The position numbers were made by a program, and so were the translations under genes. Below the pieces are notes generated by a model. That model was not told where the DNA came from and did no database searches. It was given only the letters and a program-made list of their open reading frames with translations. DNA of 64,000 nucleotides from Rhodospirillaceae bacterium. Lineage in GTDB: Bacteria > Pseudomonadota > Alphaproteobacteria > SHVP01. Shown here one piece after another: positions 19,425 through 28,785 of the stretch (the stretch's first letter is position 1; every line of letters begins with the position of its first letter). Location of the stretch: the NCBI GenBank assembly GCA_002722055.1, contig PBKD01000006.1, forward strand, positions 62,001-126,000, written 5' to 3'.

Positions 19425-21155
19425 ATGGGGAAAAAAAATACTATTACTGGTGGATCGGTTATAAGCCAAGTTCTCTTAGAGTTTGGTATTAAAACAACTT
19501 TTGCTCTTGCTGGAGCCTCTCACACTTACTTGTTAGATGCTCTCGATAATGATAACTTTAAAGTCATACTTAGCAGACATGAAACAGCAACTATTGCGGC
19601 AGCTGACGGTTACTCTCGTATATCGGGTAAACCAGGAGTTGCGCTTATAGTTTCTGATCAAGGAATTCCTAATGCTATTACTGGTATTTTATCTGCATAT
19701 GAAGCGTGCACCCCAATAATAATTCTTTCTGTCAGAAAAAAAACAAGCGCAATAGAAGCACAAAATTTATTAGATCATGATAAATTAGAATTAGTAAAAC
19801 CTATTACAAAGTGGGCAAGGACGATACCTTCAATTGATAGAATAGCTGAGTACATTATAACAGGTTATAAGATAGCTTTTTCTGGGAGACAGGGTCCAGT
19901 TCTAATTCAAATTCCTCAGGAGTTTCTGTCAGAGGAAGCAGGGACATTTCAGAAAACTAAAATAAAAGATACTTTAGTAATTGCCAAACCATCAATTCCA
20001 AATGAATTAGTAGATAAATTTATTGAAATGTTATCATCTGCCAAAAAACCTCTAATTATATGTGGAACAGGTGCTTATTTGAGTAAATCTTCAGAAGTTC
20101 TATCTAAAATATCCAAAGGTTATGATATACCTGTTTTTGGAAATGCAATGGGAAGAGGCTTAGTCACAGAAGATCATAAGCTAGGTTGGTCTTGGGCCCT
20201 GGCCCAATCGTCAGCATATCTTGCTGATCTAGTTATTCTAGTAGGTTCTAGGCTAACTCAAAGAATTGGTTATGGCCTCCCTCCCAAATTTAATAAAGAT
20301 GTAAAATTTATTCAAATTGATGTAAATTCAGAGGAATTAGGGAGAAATAGAACTATAAACTTGTCGATAAATTCTGATGCAACAAATGCACTAAGTTCTA
20401 TATATACAAAACTATCTGAAAGAAAATTTCCAAAAAAAACCTATGATGATTGGGTTGCAAATTCATTAAAAGATAAATTGAATTATATTGAAAAAATTGG
20501 AAAAAGTAATCGAATTATTCATCCTTATCAAATAGCTAGAAATTTAGTTAATTTACTTCCAGATGATGCTATATATGTAGGTGATGGCGCAGATATACAA
20601 AACTGGATGCATGCGTATCTCAAAATTGGAAAAAATAATACATTTATAGATCATTACCCTTTAGGTTCAATGGGAGTAGGAACTCCATTAGCTATTGGAG
20701 CGGCAGCTGCTGAAGCAGAGTTTTCCAAAAAACATTCTCGAAAGCTTAGAAAGGTAATTCTTGTAACGGGAGATGGTGCTTTTGGTTTTTACTCTTCTGA
20801 ATTTAACGGAGCATCATTAGCGAATTTAGATTTGACTACTATTATTTCAAATGATGGGGCCTGGGGAACTGAAAAGCATGGGCAGATGATTGCTATTTCG
20901 AAACAAATAAACACAGAATTTGGTGAGGTAAATTATTCATTTATTGGTAAGGCTTTCAAATGTAAGTCAGAACAAATAACTGAACCTAGTATGGTTAAAA
21001 GTTTATTAAAAAAAGCTATTGAACACAAAGGCCCAGTAATTCTTGATATTGTAACTGATCCAGACGCTGGTTTGTTGAGAAAAAAAGACAGTAGGGTGCA
21101 AACAGTTCAATTCAGCGACTTTGAAAATAGCAGAGCTCTAAAAGATAAAAAATAA
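19425..21155 (+). CDS. thiamine-diphosphate-dependent enzyme, acetolactate-synthase-like
   Basis: The 576-residue protein has the three domains of the IlvB/POX superfamily. The catalytic Glu (E53) is in RHETATIAAADGYSR. The C-terminal ThDP/Mg motif begins GDGAFGFYSSEF and ends at ND about 30 residues later. Family members include acetolactate synthase, benzoylformate, oxalyl-CoA and sulfopyruvate decarboxylases; I cannot choose among them. No small regulatory subunit (IlvH) lies next door, which argues against a biosynthetic acetohydroxyacid synthase. A GAGG ribosome site is present. It is divergent from the MacA gene. Confidence 0.82.
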   Translation: MGKKNTITGGSVISQVLLEFGIKTTFALAGASHTYLLDALDNDNFKVILSRHETATIAAADGYSRISGKPGVALIVSDQGIPNAITGILSAYEACTPIIILSVRKKTSAIEAQNLLDHDKLELVKPITKWARTIPSIDRIAEYIITGYKIAFSGRQGPVLIQIPQEFLSEEAGTFQKTKIKDTLVIAKPSIPNELVDKFIEMLSSAKKPLIICGTGAYLSKSSEVLSKISKGYDIPVFGNAMGRGLVTEDHKLGWSWALAQSSAYLADLVILVGSRLTQRIGYGLPPKFNKDVKFIQIDVNSEELGRNRTINLSINSDATNALSSIYTKLSERKFPKKTYDDWVANSLKDKLNYIEKIGKSNRIIHPYQIARNLVNLLPDDAIYVGDGADIQNWMHAYLKIGKNNTFIDHYPLGSMGVGTPLAIGAAAAEAEFSKKHSRKLRKVILVTGDGAFGFYSSEFNGASLANLDLTTIISNDGAWGTEKHGQMIAISKQINTEFGEVNYSFIGKAFKCKSEQITEPSMVKSLLKKAIEHKGPVILDIVTDPDAGLLRKKDSRVQTVQFSDFENSRALKDKK

Positions 21156-21237
21156 ATATAGATTGTATGCATATTAGTAACTTTATGTTAATTAAAAAAA
21201 ATTAAATTATATAATTTATCATTTGAGTTCAGTAATT

Positions 21238-22137
21238 ATGCCAGATACTAGAATTGTAATTTTTGGTGCAAGAGGACATATTGGCTATGAATTATATAAA
21301 ATATTTTCAAAAAGCAATACTGTTCTAGCCCCCACAAGAGTTGATCTAGATTTAAGAATATTTGATGATATTGGAACATATCTAAGAATAGCTAAACCTG
21401 ATTTAATTATTAATGCAGCAAGTTTTTCTGATATTGATCTAGCTGAAAATAAAATTCTTGAAGTAAAAAAATTAAATTCTGATTTACCTGAGTATTTATC
21501 TCTACAGGCATTAAACAAGAAAATTGGTCTTGTTCACTTTTCATCTGACCAAATTTTCGACGGACGTGGGCAAAAAAGACCTTATCATGAAGAAGACATG
21601 CCTAATCCTTTGAATGTTTATGGTCGCTCAATGTTAAGGGGAGAATCAATGATAAAAAATATATTTGATAATTATCTAATTTTTCGAACAAGTAGAGTTT
21701 ATGGCCTCAGAAGGCCATGTTTTATTAGTAAGCTACTAAGTATTTTACATGAACACAAAGATATAAATGTCTCATCTGATCAGTTTGGTAGCCCTACTTG
21801 GGCCCGTTCTTTAGCAAAAATGGCTTATGACGCTATTTTAAATAGTGATATAATTAATAACTCCAATAGCAAAAAGTGTGGCACTTATCATTTATCGGAT
21901 GTGGGTGAAGTTAGCTGGTTTGATTTTGCAAATGCAATAATTGAAATTGTTAATAGAAAGAAAATAAACTATTTGATAGAAAAACCAACAATAAGAGCTA
22001 TTGATTCTGATTTATTAATAACACCTTCTAAACAGCCTAGATATTCAGCTTTATCCACATCCAAGGTAGAGAAAATATTAAATGTAAGACCAGTTTTTTG
22101 GAGAAATCAGCTAGAGTCTTGTCTAAGTGAGATTTAA
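21238..22137 (+). CDS. RfbD-like dTDP-4-dehydrorhamnose reductase / NAD-dependent epimerase
   Basis: The protein is an extended-SDR (RmlD_sub_bind) type. The N-terminal nucleotide motif GARGHIG is at 9-15. INAASFSDIDLAE, the YGRSMLRGE active-site Tyr/Lys block and SDQFGSPTW are typical of RfbD. It would reduce a 4-keto-6-deoxy sugar nucleotide, or act on a related intermediate. The other rml genes are not in the window, so the sugar is open. I use ATG 21238; TTG at 21223 would add five residues. Confidence 0.8.
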   Translation: MPDTRIVIFGARGHIGYELYKIFSKSNTVLAPTRVDLDLRIFDDIGTYLRIAKPDLIINAASFSDIDLAENKILEVKKLNSDLPEYLSLQALNKKIGLVHFSSDQIFDGRGQKRPYHEEDMPNPLNVYGRSMLRGESMIKNIFDNYLIFRTSRVYGLRRPCFISKLLSILHEHKDINVSSDQFGSPTWARSLAKMAYDAILNSDIINNSNSKKCGTYHLSDVGEVSWFDFANAIIEIVNRKKINYLIEKPTIRAIDSDLLITPSKQPRYSALSTSKVEKILNVRPVFWRNQLESCLSEI

Positions 22138-22201
22138 ATAAGTATATATATATACATTTTTTTCAGCTATTATATATAAAATTATATAAATAAATAATGT
22201 T

Positions 22202-22540
22202 ATGTATAAAAGAAAAAAAACTCTCAACTACCTGCACAACTGTAAAGCTACGAAACAAGTATGCTTTGACAAAAAAGAATTAAATGAAATAATGTCTATA
22301 TATTCAAAGTATGTAATCGCGGGAGAATGGTGCGATTATGCTATCCACTTTGGTAAAGTAGAGGCAGTTTTTGCAGTTTTTGGAAAGAGATCTTTTTTGC
22401 CTGCCTATAAAATAATCAAAAGAGGAAATGGAGTAAGAAAGTATCAGCTTATTGATCCCGGTGGAAGAATTGTGCTTATGGGAGAAGAATTAAAGCAAAT
22501 TGTTAATTGTATTGGTAGAGATTATATTCGTGCAATTTAA
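22202..22540 (+). CDS. DUF2794 family protein
   Basis: This 112-residue protein carries the DUF2794 pattern: an E-L-x-x-I-x-x-x-Y-x-x-x-V-x-A-G-E-W-x-D-Y-A-I core (residues 27-49), VFAVFGKRS, and a closing DPGGRIVLMG. The family is restricted mainly to Alphaproteobacteria and has no known role. Two Cys residues in the N-terminal third are not part of an obvious metal site. No obvious ribosome site precedes the ATG. It converges on the Bax-inhibitor gene across a hairpin terminator. Confidence 0.8.
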   Translation: MYKRKKTLNYLHNCKATKQVCFDKKELNEIMSIYSKYVIAGEWCDYAIHFGKVEAVFAVFGKRSFLPAYKIIKRGNGVRKYQLIDPGGRIVLMGEELKQIVNCIGRDYIRAI

Positions 22541-22566
22541 AAAAAAGGCCCGCTAAGCGAGCCTTT
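22539..22566 (-). terminator. rho-independent terminator for the Bax-inhibitor-1 gene
   Basis: A hairpin with arms AAAGGC (22544-22549) and GCCTTT (22561-22566) and an inner CGC/GCG step encloses a TAA loop. On the minus strand it is followed by an uninterrupted run of T (the A-run at 22539-22546). This fits termination of the minus-strand gene at 22593-23336. No T-run follows on the plus strand, so the DUF2794 transcript would be terminated weakly. Confidence 0.8.
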
Positions 22567-22592
22567 GATAATTAATAAAGTAAACAAAATTT

Positions 22593-23336
22593 CTATTCTC
22601 TGTTTCCAAAAAGTTGAAGTAGCAAAATAAACATATTTATAAAATTAAGGTATAAACTTAAAGCACCCATTACTCCGCTTTTTGTCATTGCAACTCCATC
22701 ATTCTTAACAAAGTCATATGTATTTTTAATCCTTTGTGTATCATAAGCAGTTAAACCTACAAATACCAAAACACCAACAACAGACACTACCCAGTGTATC
22801 ATTGCACTTCCAATAAAAATATTAACAATAGAAGCAATAATTATTCCTATTAAACCCATAAACAAGAAGGCGCCAAGTTTTGTTAGGTCTTTTTTTGTGG
22901 TATAACCCCAGAGACTCATAGCACCAAAAACTCCAGCTGTAATGAAAAATACTCTAGCTATACTTGCGCCGGTGAAAGTTAGGAAAATATTTGCTAATGA
23001 TAAGCCAAATACAAAGGTAACCGCCCAGAAAAGTAACTGGACTGTAGTTGGTTTCATTCTATTTACTCCAAAAGATAGAGCAAAAATGAATATCAGAGGG
23101 GCAAACATAACTAAGTAACCAAGTGGAGAAGCCCCAATTTGGCCGTTGGCTCCAAGACTATAAAAAAGATTGATAATTGGCGTATTAGCTGTTATCCAAG
23201 CAGTTAATCCAGTTATAGCTGTTCCAACTGCCATATAATTATACACACCTAGCATATAGGAGCGGAGCCCTTCATCTATGCTATCTACAGACTTAGCAGT
23301 TGAAGAAGCGCCTAAATTAAACTTAGGTTCTACCAT
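22593..23336 (-). CDS. Bax inhibitor-1 / YccA family membrane protein
   Basis: The 247-residue protein has seven predicted transmembrane helices, the hallmark of BI-1 (TMBIM/YccA/YbhL). The family motif SLYLNFINMF lies near the C-terminus, and LVFVGLTAYDTQRIK carries the conserved Asp of the pH-sensing Ca2+ leak pore. Bacterial members are Ca2+ leak channels or FtsH modulators. It is a single gene with its own terminator at 22539-22566. Assignment is secure. Confidence 0.93.
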   Translation of the reverse strand: MVEPKFNLGASSTAKSVDSIDEGLRSYMLGVYNYMAVGTAITGLTAWITANTPIINLFYSLGANGQIGASPLGYLVMFAPLIFIFALSFGVNRMKPTTVQLLFWAVTFVFGLSLANIFLTFTGASIARVFFITAGVFGAMSLWGYTTKKDLTKLGAFLFMGLIGIIIASIVNIFIGSAMIHWVVSVVGVLVFVGLTAYDTQRIKNTYDFVKNDGVAMTKSGVMGALSLYLNFINMFILLLQLFGNRE

Positions 23337-23430
23337 TTTTATACCTCATAAATTATTCGGATAATCAATATATGACATTTTATAGTTTATATTCAAGTCT
23401 ATAGTATCAATTTTCTATGAATTATTGATG

Positions 23431-25956
23431 CTAGTTTGAAAATATTCTTAGTGTCGAATTTATTGGGCTACTTAAAATCTTTTTTGTTCCAATTAGGCCA
23501 ATCATACATACAAGGAAAATACCTAAAATTGGAGCATAAATTATTGAAATAATATTAAGGCTAAACCCAATATTTATTAAATAGGTTGTAATTACCCAAG
23601 CAAGACTAATTCCTACTACACAGGAAATAAAGCTAGTTATAACACTTAAGTAAAAAAATTCTAAAAGAAAGACCCTTAATATATAGTAAGGGGTAGCACC
23701 CATAACCTTCATAATAATTGAGCTATAAATTCGTGAGTCATAACTTGCAGATATAGCCCCAGCTAAAACAAATACCCCAACCAAAATAGTTAATACTGAT
23801 ATACCTCTTGCTGCATTAGAAATTTTTTCAAGTGTTGAGGTAACCGTTATGACTGCATCTTTGATTCTAATTACGGTAATATTTGGAAATTTTTTTACAA
23901 TTTTATTAAAAACATTAATTTCTGTTTTGGTATTTATTTTTGCAGTAGCAAGATATGAATACGGGCTATTTTCAAGAATACCTGGTGAGAAGATCACAAA
24001 GAAATTAATTCCAAAACTTTGCCAGTTTATTTCCCTAAGGTTTGATATTTTAGCAGTTATTTCCCTGCCCAGAATGTTAAAGGTCAAACTATCTCCAATT
24101 CCTACCTTAAGATCATTAGCTATATTTTTATCAATAGAAATTAAAGGTATTCCATTGTAATTTAATGGCCACCAATCACCTTCAATAACATTACTATTAA
24201 TTGGTAATTTATTTGAAAATGTAGCTCCAAAATCATATTTTTTTAACCACTGAGCGTTATCAGCTAACTTATAGTTTTCTATATATAAATTTTTTACTTT
24301 TATTAACCTTCCTCTTAAACTCGGGGCTGCATTAATATTTTCAAATCCTTCTGAGTTTGATATTAGGTTTTCAAGTTTATTATACTGAGATTTTTGTATA
24401 TCAACTAAAAAAAATGATGGAGCTGATTCATTTATAGATAAGTTTATTTCCTTATTTATATTAAATTCAACAAGTGAAATTACAATTAGCAAAGTTATAC
24501 CTATGCCAAAACAAGTAATTACATTCTTACTTGGTGAATTTGGAGCTAAGATATTAGTTATTGCAAAGGTATTAAAATATTTTGTTAAAATTGAAAAATT
24601 CCTAAGAATATTTATGGTAATATTCGAGATGAAAAAGAAAAAAATAATTAAACCAAAACACCCCAAAACAAACCATATTGAGTTCAAGCTAAAGTCAAAA
24701 AGATAAATCGTTAAAAAAATTTGAGAAATAAGTAAAAAAATAATTATAAAAATATATAGTTTTTCAGGAACGTTATTTTTTGTATTAGCAATATATCTAA
24801 ATAGGGATGAAGGTTTTGTATTTTTTGCTTTAGCTAATGGCCATAAAGCAAAAATCAGAGTTGTAATTAACCCATAGCTTAAAGCAAGGTAAAAAGTTTC
24901 AATATTAAAGTTAGTTTTTGTATCAATATTTAAACCTAACGGAATATATTGTAAAATAATATAACTAACAAGAATACCTATAACGAAACCTATAAAGATA
25001 CCTATAATAGACATAAAAACTGTTTGAGCTAGATAGATTAAGAATATATCCGAGCTTTTAGCGCCTAAGCTTTTAAGGATAGCTATATTCTTGTTTTTTT
25101 TCATAAGATAATGACTTATAGAGTTTGAAATACCTAGCCCTCCTAGAAGTAAAGCTGTGATTCCAGAAAGTATCAAAATTACTTTCAGTTGATTTATAAA
25201 TTGTTGAGTAGAGGTCTGAGAAGATGAGGTTGAAGATTCAAACCTTAGTGGTTCTTTAGGGAAATTTTTTTTTATTCTCTTAATTAATTCTTCTGAGTAA
25301 CTTATATCATTCTTAATATTAATTCTATGGTTTACCAAAGAACCAGACGTATTTAATCCCGACTTTATTAAATCCTCTTTTGAAATAATTACTCTCGGCC
25401 CAATAGAGATGAGATTAGTTAATTTATCCGGCTCATCATTAATAGTTCCTTTTATAACGTATTCAAAATTGCCTATAAAAATTTTATCACCAATTTTTAC
25501 ATCTAGGCGACTAATTAAAGAATCCTCAACAAATATTTCCATGTTTAGGAGCTTCGATTTTTCTAAGCCTTGGTCTTTTATATTATATTCTATTCCTAGT
25601 TTCCCAAATAAAGGATAATTTTTATCAATAGATTTTAGATTTACAATTATACCTAATTCCTCTGAGTCTTTTTTAAAAGCCATTGTTCGCATTTCTGTAA
25701 TTTCAGAAAAAGATAGGTTCTGTTTTTTAAGCCAATTAATTATTTCCTTATTGAAGTAGGCACCTCTTGTTGATATTTGAGTTGTTCCTCCAAGAATAGT
25801 TGTAGCATTTTTTTCCATACTAAAAAATATTGAAGATGATATTGTATTAACTAAAGTGATAGAAAAAACACCAAGCGCAAGGCAAATAATAAATATTTTA
25901 AAATGAAAAAAGTTTGAGAATGTTTCTTTGAGAATAATTTTATTTATAAAGCTCAT
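23431..25956 (-). CDS. YbbP-like ABC transporter permease with two FtsX domains
   Basis: The 841-residue protein has an N-terminal anchor helix, then two MacB_PCD/FtsX repeats (FtsX cores about 255-385 and 715-830) with extra central helices. LSGITALLLGGLGISNSISHYL and a second such block near LVGVFVLAGAIS mark the cores. The layout matches E. coli YbbP, an exporter permease of unknown substrate linked with the thioesterase/esterase TesA. Two bases separate it from the ATPase gene. TesA lies divergently, the same trio as in many Proteobacteria. Confidence 0.88.
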   Translation of the reverse strand: MSFINKIILKETFSNFFHFKIFIICLALGVFSITLVNTISSSIFFSMEKNATTILGGTTQISTRGAYFNKEIINWLKKQNLSFSEITEMRTMAFKKDSEELGIIVNLKSIDKNYPLFGKLGIEYNIKDQGLEKSKLLNMEIFVEDSLISRLDVKIGDKIFIGNFEYVIKGTINDEPDKLTNLISIGPRVIISKEDLIKSGLNTSGSLVNHRINIKNDISYSEELIKRIKKNFPKEPLRFESSTSSSQTSTQQFINQLKVILILSGITALLLGGLGISNSISHYLMKKNKNIAILKSLGAKSSDIFLIYLAQTVFMSIIGIFIGFVIGILVSYIILQYIPLGLNIDTKTNFNIETFYLALSYGLITTLIFALWPLAKAKNTKPSSLFRYIANTKNNVPEKLYIFIIIFLLISQIFLTIYLFDFSLNSIWFVLGCFGLIIFFFFISNITINILRNFSILTKYFNTFAITNILAPNSPSKNVITCFGIGITLLIVISLVEFNINKEINLSINESAPSFFLVDIQKSQYNKLENLISNSEGFENINAAPSLRGRLIKVKNLYIENYKLADNAQWLKKYDFGATFSNKLPINSNVIEGDWWPLNYNGIPLISIDKNIANDLKVGIGDSLTFNILGREITAKISNLREINWQSFGINFFVIFSPGILENSPYSYLATAKINTKTEINVFNKIVKKFPNITVIRIKDAVITVTSTLEKISNAARGISVLTILVGVFVLAGAISASYDSRIYSSIIMKVMGATPYYILRVFLLEFFYLSVITSFISCVVGISLAWVITTYLINIGFSLNIISIIYAPILGIFLVCMIGLIGTKKILSSPINSTLRIFSN

Positions 25957-25958
25957 TA

Positions 25959-26639
25959 TTAAAAAATTTTCCCATCTTTGATTTCAGTTATTCTATCACA
26001 CTTTTTTGATAACCTTTCATCATGAGTTGCAAAAATTAAAGTCGTTTTGTTTTCTTCTTTAAGGGAGAAAAGCATGTCTATAATCATAGAACTACTTTTA
26101 GAATCAAGGTTGCCAGTAGGTTCATCAGCTAATATAATTTTAGGGCTTCCAATAAATGCTCTAGCAAGAGCTACTCTTTGTTGCTCTCCCCCCGATAGTT
26201 GAGAAGGGAGATGATTTTCCCTTGAACTTAATCCAACTTTCTTGAGAGCTTCTGACGATAATTGTTTTATCCTATCTGATTTTAATAGCTGAAGTGGTAG
26301 TTCAACATTTTCTATAGCAGTTAGATTAGGTAATAAATGAAAAGATTGGAAAACAATACCAATATTTTGCTTTCGGAATTCTGCGAGTTTAGACTCGTCA
26401 AGTTCAGTTATATTTTTGTTATTAACCAAAACTGATCCTTTTGTTGGCTTTTCAAGTCCTCCCATAATCGAAATCAAACTAGATTTTCCTGATCCAGAGG
26501 GTCCAATTAAGCACACAGCCTCGCTTTTATATGAATGAAAATTAATTCCCTTTAAAATATCTGTTTTAAATGAATTATTTGTGATACTAAGATAAATATC
26601 CTTTAGATCAATAATTAAATCATTTTTTTGAGTTAGAAT
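25959..26639 (-). CDS. YbbA-like ABC transporter ATPase, probable ATT start
   Basis: Walker [10 protein letters not shown], signature LSGGEQQRVALARAF and Walker B IILADEPTGNLD are intact. The first standard start in frame (GTG at 26516) falls just before Walker A and would delete the A-loop strands. The frame stays open upstream to a stop at 26652-26654 and encodes a normal ABC N-terminus (IIDLKDIYLS then ILKGINF). No ATG, GTG or TTG exists there. A strong AAGGAG at 26646-26651 lies six bases before an ATT codon at 26637-26639, giving 226 residues, the family norm. The start is therefore an inference. It pairs with the downstream permease. Confidence 0.85.
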   Translation of the reverse strand: MLTQKNDLIIDLKDIYLSITNNSFKTDILKGINFHSYKSEAVCLIGPSGSGKSSLISIMGGLEKPTKGSVLVNNKNITELDESKLAEFRKQNIGIVFQSFHLLPNLTAIENVELPLQLLKSDRIKQLSSEALKKVGLSSRENHLPSQLSGGEQQRVALARAFIGSPKIILADEPTGNLDSKSSSMIIDMLFSLKEENKTTLIFATHDERLSKKCDRITEIKDGKIF

Positions 26640-26746
26640 AATCTTCTCCTTTTACTATTTTTATCAAGCATTATTAGATAATAATATATATATACTTAAT
26701 ATGGGAATTAAATAACAAAAAATTCTTTACCTCAGGGAAACTAAAT

Positions 26747-27400
26747 ATGCTTAAAAAAATATTAATTATTATAAATATCAATATTTTTTTTGTTATGTTT
26801 TTATTACTAATTTCTTATCAAAAAGCGTATGCAGAAATGGTTATTACTGTGCTTGGTGATAGTCTGGTGTCTGGATATGGTGTTACTATGCAAAATTCAT
26901 TTCCTTCCTTACTTCAAAAGGAGCTTTTAAAAAATAATGTTGATGTAAAAGTAATAAACGCTGGATTGTCAGGTGATACTTCTGCAGGGGGTCTAGAGCG
27001 CCTTGAGTGGGTGCTTCAAGATAATCCAAATATTCTAATTTTAGTTTTGGGTAGTAACGATATGTTAAGGGGTGTAAACCCAGAATCTACAAAAAAAAAT
27101 TTAGAGGCTATAATAACAAAATCTATAGGTCGTAATATAACGGTTTTACTTTGTGGAATGAAATCTGGAAACAATATGGGTAAAAGCTATAAAGAAAAAT
27201 TTGATGCAATTTATATTTCTTTAAAAAATAGATACCCTATATATTTTTATCCATTTTTTTTAGATGGGGTGGCTTTAAACCCAACCTTAAATCAAGATGA
27301 TTTAATGCACCCAAATAAAAGTGGTATAAAGCTTATTGTTAAAAATATATACCCTATTGTTAGTAATATAATTGAAGATACATTAAAAAGATCTGATTAA
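26747..27400 (+). CDS. tesA: TesA-like SGNH esterase / lysophospholipase
   Basis: This 217-residue secreted hydrolase has a signal peptide (about 1-29, ending AYA). The four SGNH blocks are present: GDSL with catalytic S39, the Gly of NAGLSGDTS, GSNDM, and DLMHPN with the catalytic Asp and His. TesA of E. coli is a periplasmic acyl-CoA thioesterase, esterase and lysophospholipase L1. The divergent ybbA-ybbP pair supports the name. It converges on the phosphatase gene with a one-base gap. Confidence 0.9.
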   Translation: MLKKILIIININIFFVMFLLLISYQKAYAEMVITVLGDSLVSGYGVTMQNSFPSLLQKELLKNNVDVKVINAGLSGDTSAGGLERLEWVLQDNPNILILVLGSNDMLRGVNPESTKKNLEAIITKSIGRNITVLLCGMKSGNNMGKSYKEKFDAIYISLKNRYPIYFYPFFLDGVALNPTLNQDDLMHPNKSGIKLIVKNIYPIVSNIIEDTLKRSD

Positions 27401-27401
27401 T

Positions 27402-27878
27402 TCAAATATTATGAATTTTTTTTAATTCTTTTATCAAACCTATTATACCTTCATTAATTATTTTAAATGTTTCAATGAAACTTTCTTCATTGCCATAGTA
27501 AGGATCTGGTACATCAATTATTTTAATTTTTTTTGTATAGTTTAGAAGTAAAGTGCAATTACTTTTATTGTTTTTTTTTTGTACAAAATCATAATGGATT
27601 TTATCCATTGCTATAATATAATCAAAGCTACTTAGATCATCATCATTTAATTTACGGGATTTAATTTTAGACAAATCTATATTGTGTTTTTTGCATTCTT
27701 TTTGTGCGCGTAAATCAGGGGGGGCCCCCTCGTGATAACCATGTGTACCAGCAGAATCAATAAAAAATTTTTTTTCAAGGTTTTCTTTTTTGATTCTATT
27801 GACAAATATCCCCTCGGCTGTTGGTGAGCGACAGATGTTGCCGGTACATAAAAATAGTATATTTATTTTTTTGATCAT
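27402..27878 (-). CDS. low-molecular-weight protein tyrosine phosphatase
   Basis: The 158-residue protein starts with the P-loop LFLCTGNICRSPTAEG (C11 nucleophile, R17) and carries the general-acid Asp in VPDPYYG. This is the LMW-PTP/arsenate reductase fold; the DPYY with acid Asp favours a phosphatase. Bacterial members often act with tyrosine kinases of exopolysaccharide export, but no such gene is nearby. It lies 5 bases after the DMT exporter gene on the same strand. Confidence 0.93.
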   Translation of the reverse strand: MIKKINILFLCTGNICRSPTAEGIFVNRIKKENLEKKFFIDSAGTHGYHEGAPPDLRAQKECKKHNIDLSKIKSRKLNDDDLSSFDYIIAMDKIHYDFVQKKNNKSNCTLLLNYTKKIKIIDVPDPYYGNEESFIETFKIINEGIIGLIKELKKIHNI

Positions 27879-27883
27879 AAAAT

Positions 27884-28747
27884 TTATCTATTTTTAATTT
27901 CCCTATGAAGGATATATATAGTACTTAAAAAAATAATGGTTCCCCCTATAAAAGTATTTAACGAAGGTTTTTCTAGAAAAAAAATATACGCTATAACAGC
28001 AGTCATTGGTAGTCTTGAAAAATCAATTGGTATTATTGATGTAATCTCAACTAATGATACTGATTTAGTAAACATAAAATGAGCAAGGGTGCCAGATATA
28101 CCAATTATTATTAGCCACATAAATATGTAAAGAGATGGCCATTCCCAGAAAAACAATGCAGGAATAAATGAAATAGGTGTATTGATTAGAAGCATATATA
28201 AAACAATTTTATCTGTTGGTTCAGTTAAAGATAATTTTTTTACAAGTATAAAAGCTATAGCCATAAACAATGAAGACAAAAGAATCTCTAAATGACCCAA
28301 AGTAATTACTTCAAAACCGGGTTTCAAAACTACTAATGTTCCAGTAAAACCTATAAGTGTTGCTAACCACCTTCTCCATCTTATTTTTTCTGTTAGAACT
28401 AAAGCTGCGACAATAATTACAAAAAGCGGCATTGTAAAATTTAAAGCTACTGCCTCTGCTAAGGGCGTATATATCACCCCATGAAACCAAGTAAACATTG
28501 CTAATAAACCAACAAAAGATCTTAAAAAGTAAATTTTTAATTTTTTTGTTTTTAATAAATTTAAACCATTTTTAAATAATATTGGGCCAACAATAATAAA
28601 CCCGAATAGATTTCGATAGAATACAATAATAAATGCATTAACTTCCTCAGAAGCTAATCGAATAGCTGCAATCATTATGGTAAAGAGCAGAGCAGAGCCC
28701 AACATAAGTAAGGTAGCAAGCAAAAAAATGTTTATTTTTATTCTCAT
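27884..28747 (-). CDS. DMT superfamily (EamA) transporter
   Basis: This 287-residue protein has about ten transmembrane helices in two EamA repeats. WFHGVIYTPLAEAVALNFTMPLF ends the first repeat and SVSLVEITSIIPIDFSRLPM opens the end of the second. It is paralogous to the transporter at 11176-12087. The substrate is unknown. It is co-directional with the phosphatase gene and divergent from the acetoacetyl-CoA synthetase gene, whose start is 38 bases away. Confidence 0.86.
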   Translation of the reverse strand: MRIKINIFLLATLLMLGSALLFTIMIAAIRLASEEVNAFIIVFYRNLFGFIIVGPILFKNGLNLLKTKKLKIYFLRSFVGLLAMFTWFHGVIYTPLAEAVALNFTMPLFVIIVAALVLTEKIRWRRWLATLIGFTGTLVVLKPGFEVITLGHLEILLSSLFMAIAFILVKKLSLTEPTDKIVLYMLLINTPISFIPALFFWEWPSLYIFMWLIIIGISGTLAHFMFTKSVSLVEITSIIPIDFSRLPMTAVIAYIFFLEKPSLNTFIGGTIIFLSTIYILHREIKNR

Positions 28748-28785
28748 TAATTTAAAATAGGATCACATATTTTAAGGGTAAGTAA

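Noticed and set aside
26514..26516. GTG as start of the ybbA-type ATPase
   Set aside because: It would remove the conserved A-loop strands found intact upstream; no Shine-Dalgarno precedes it.
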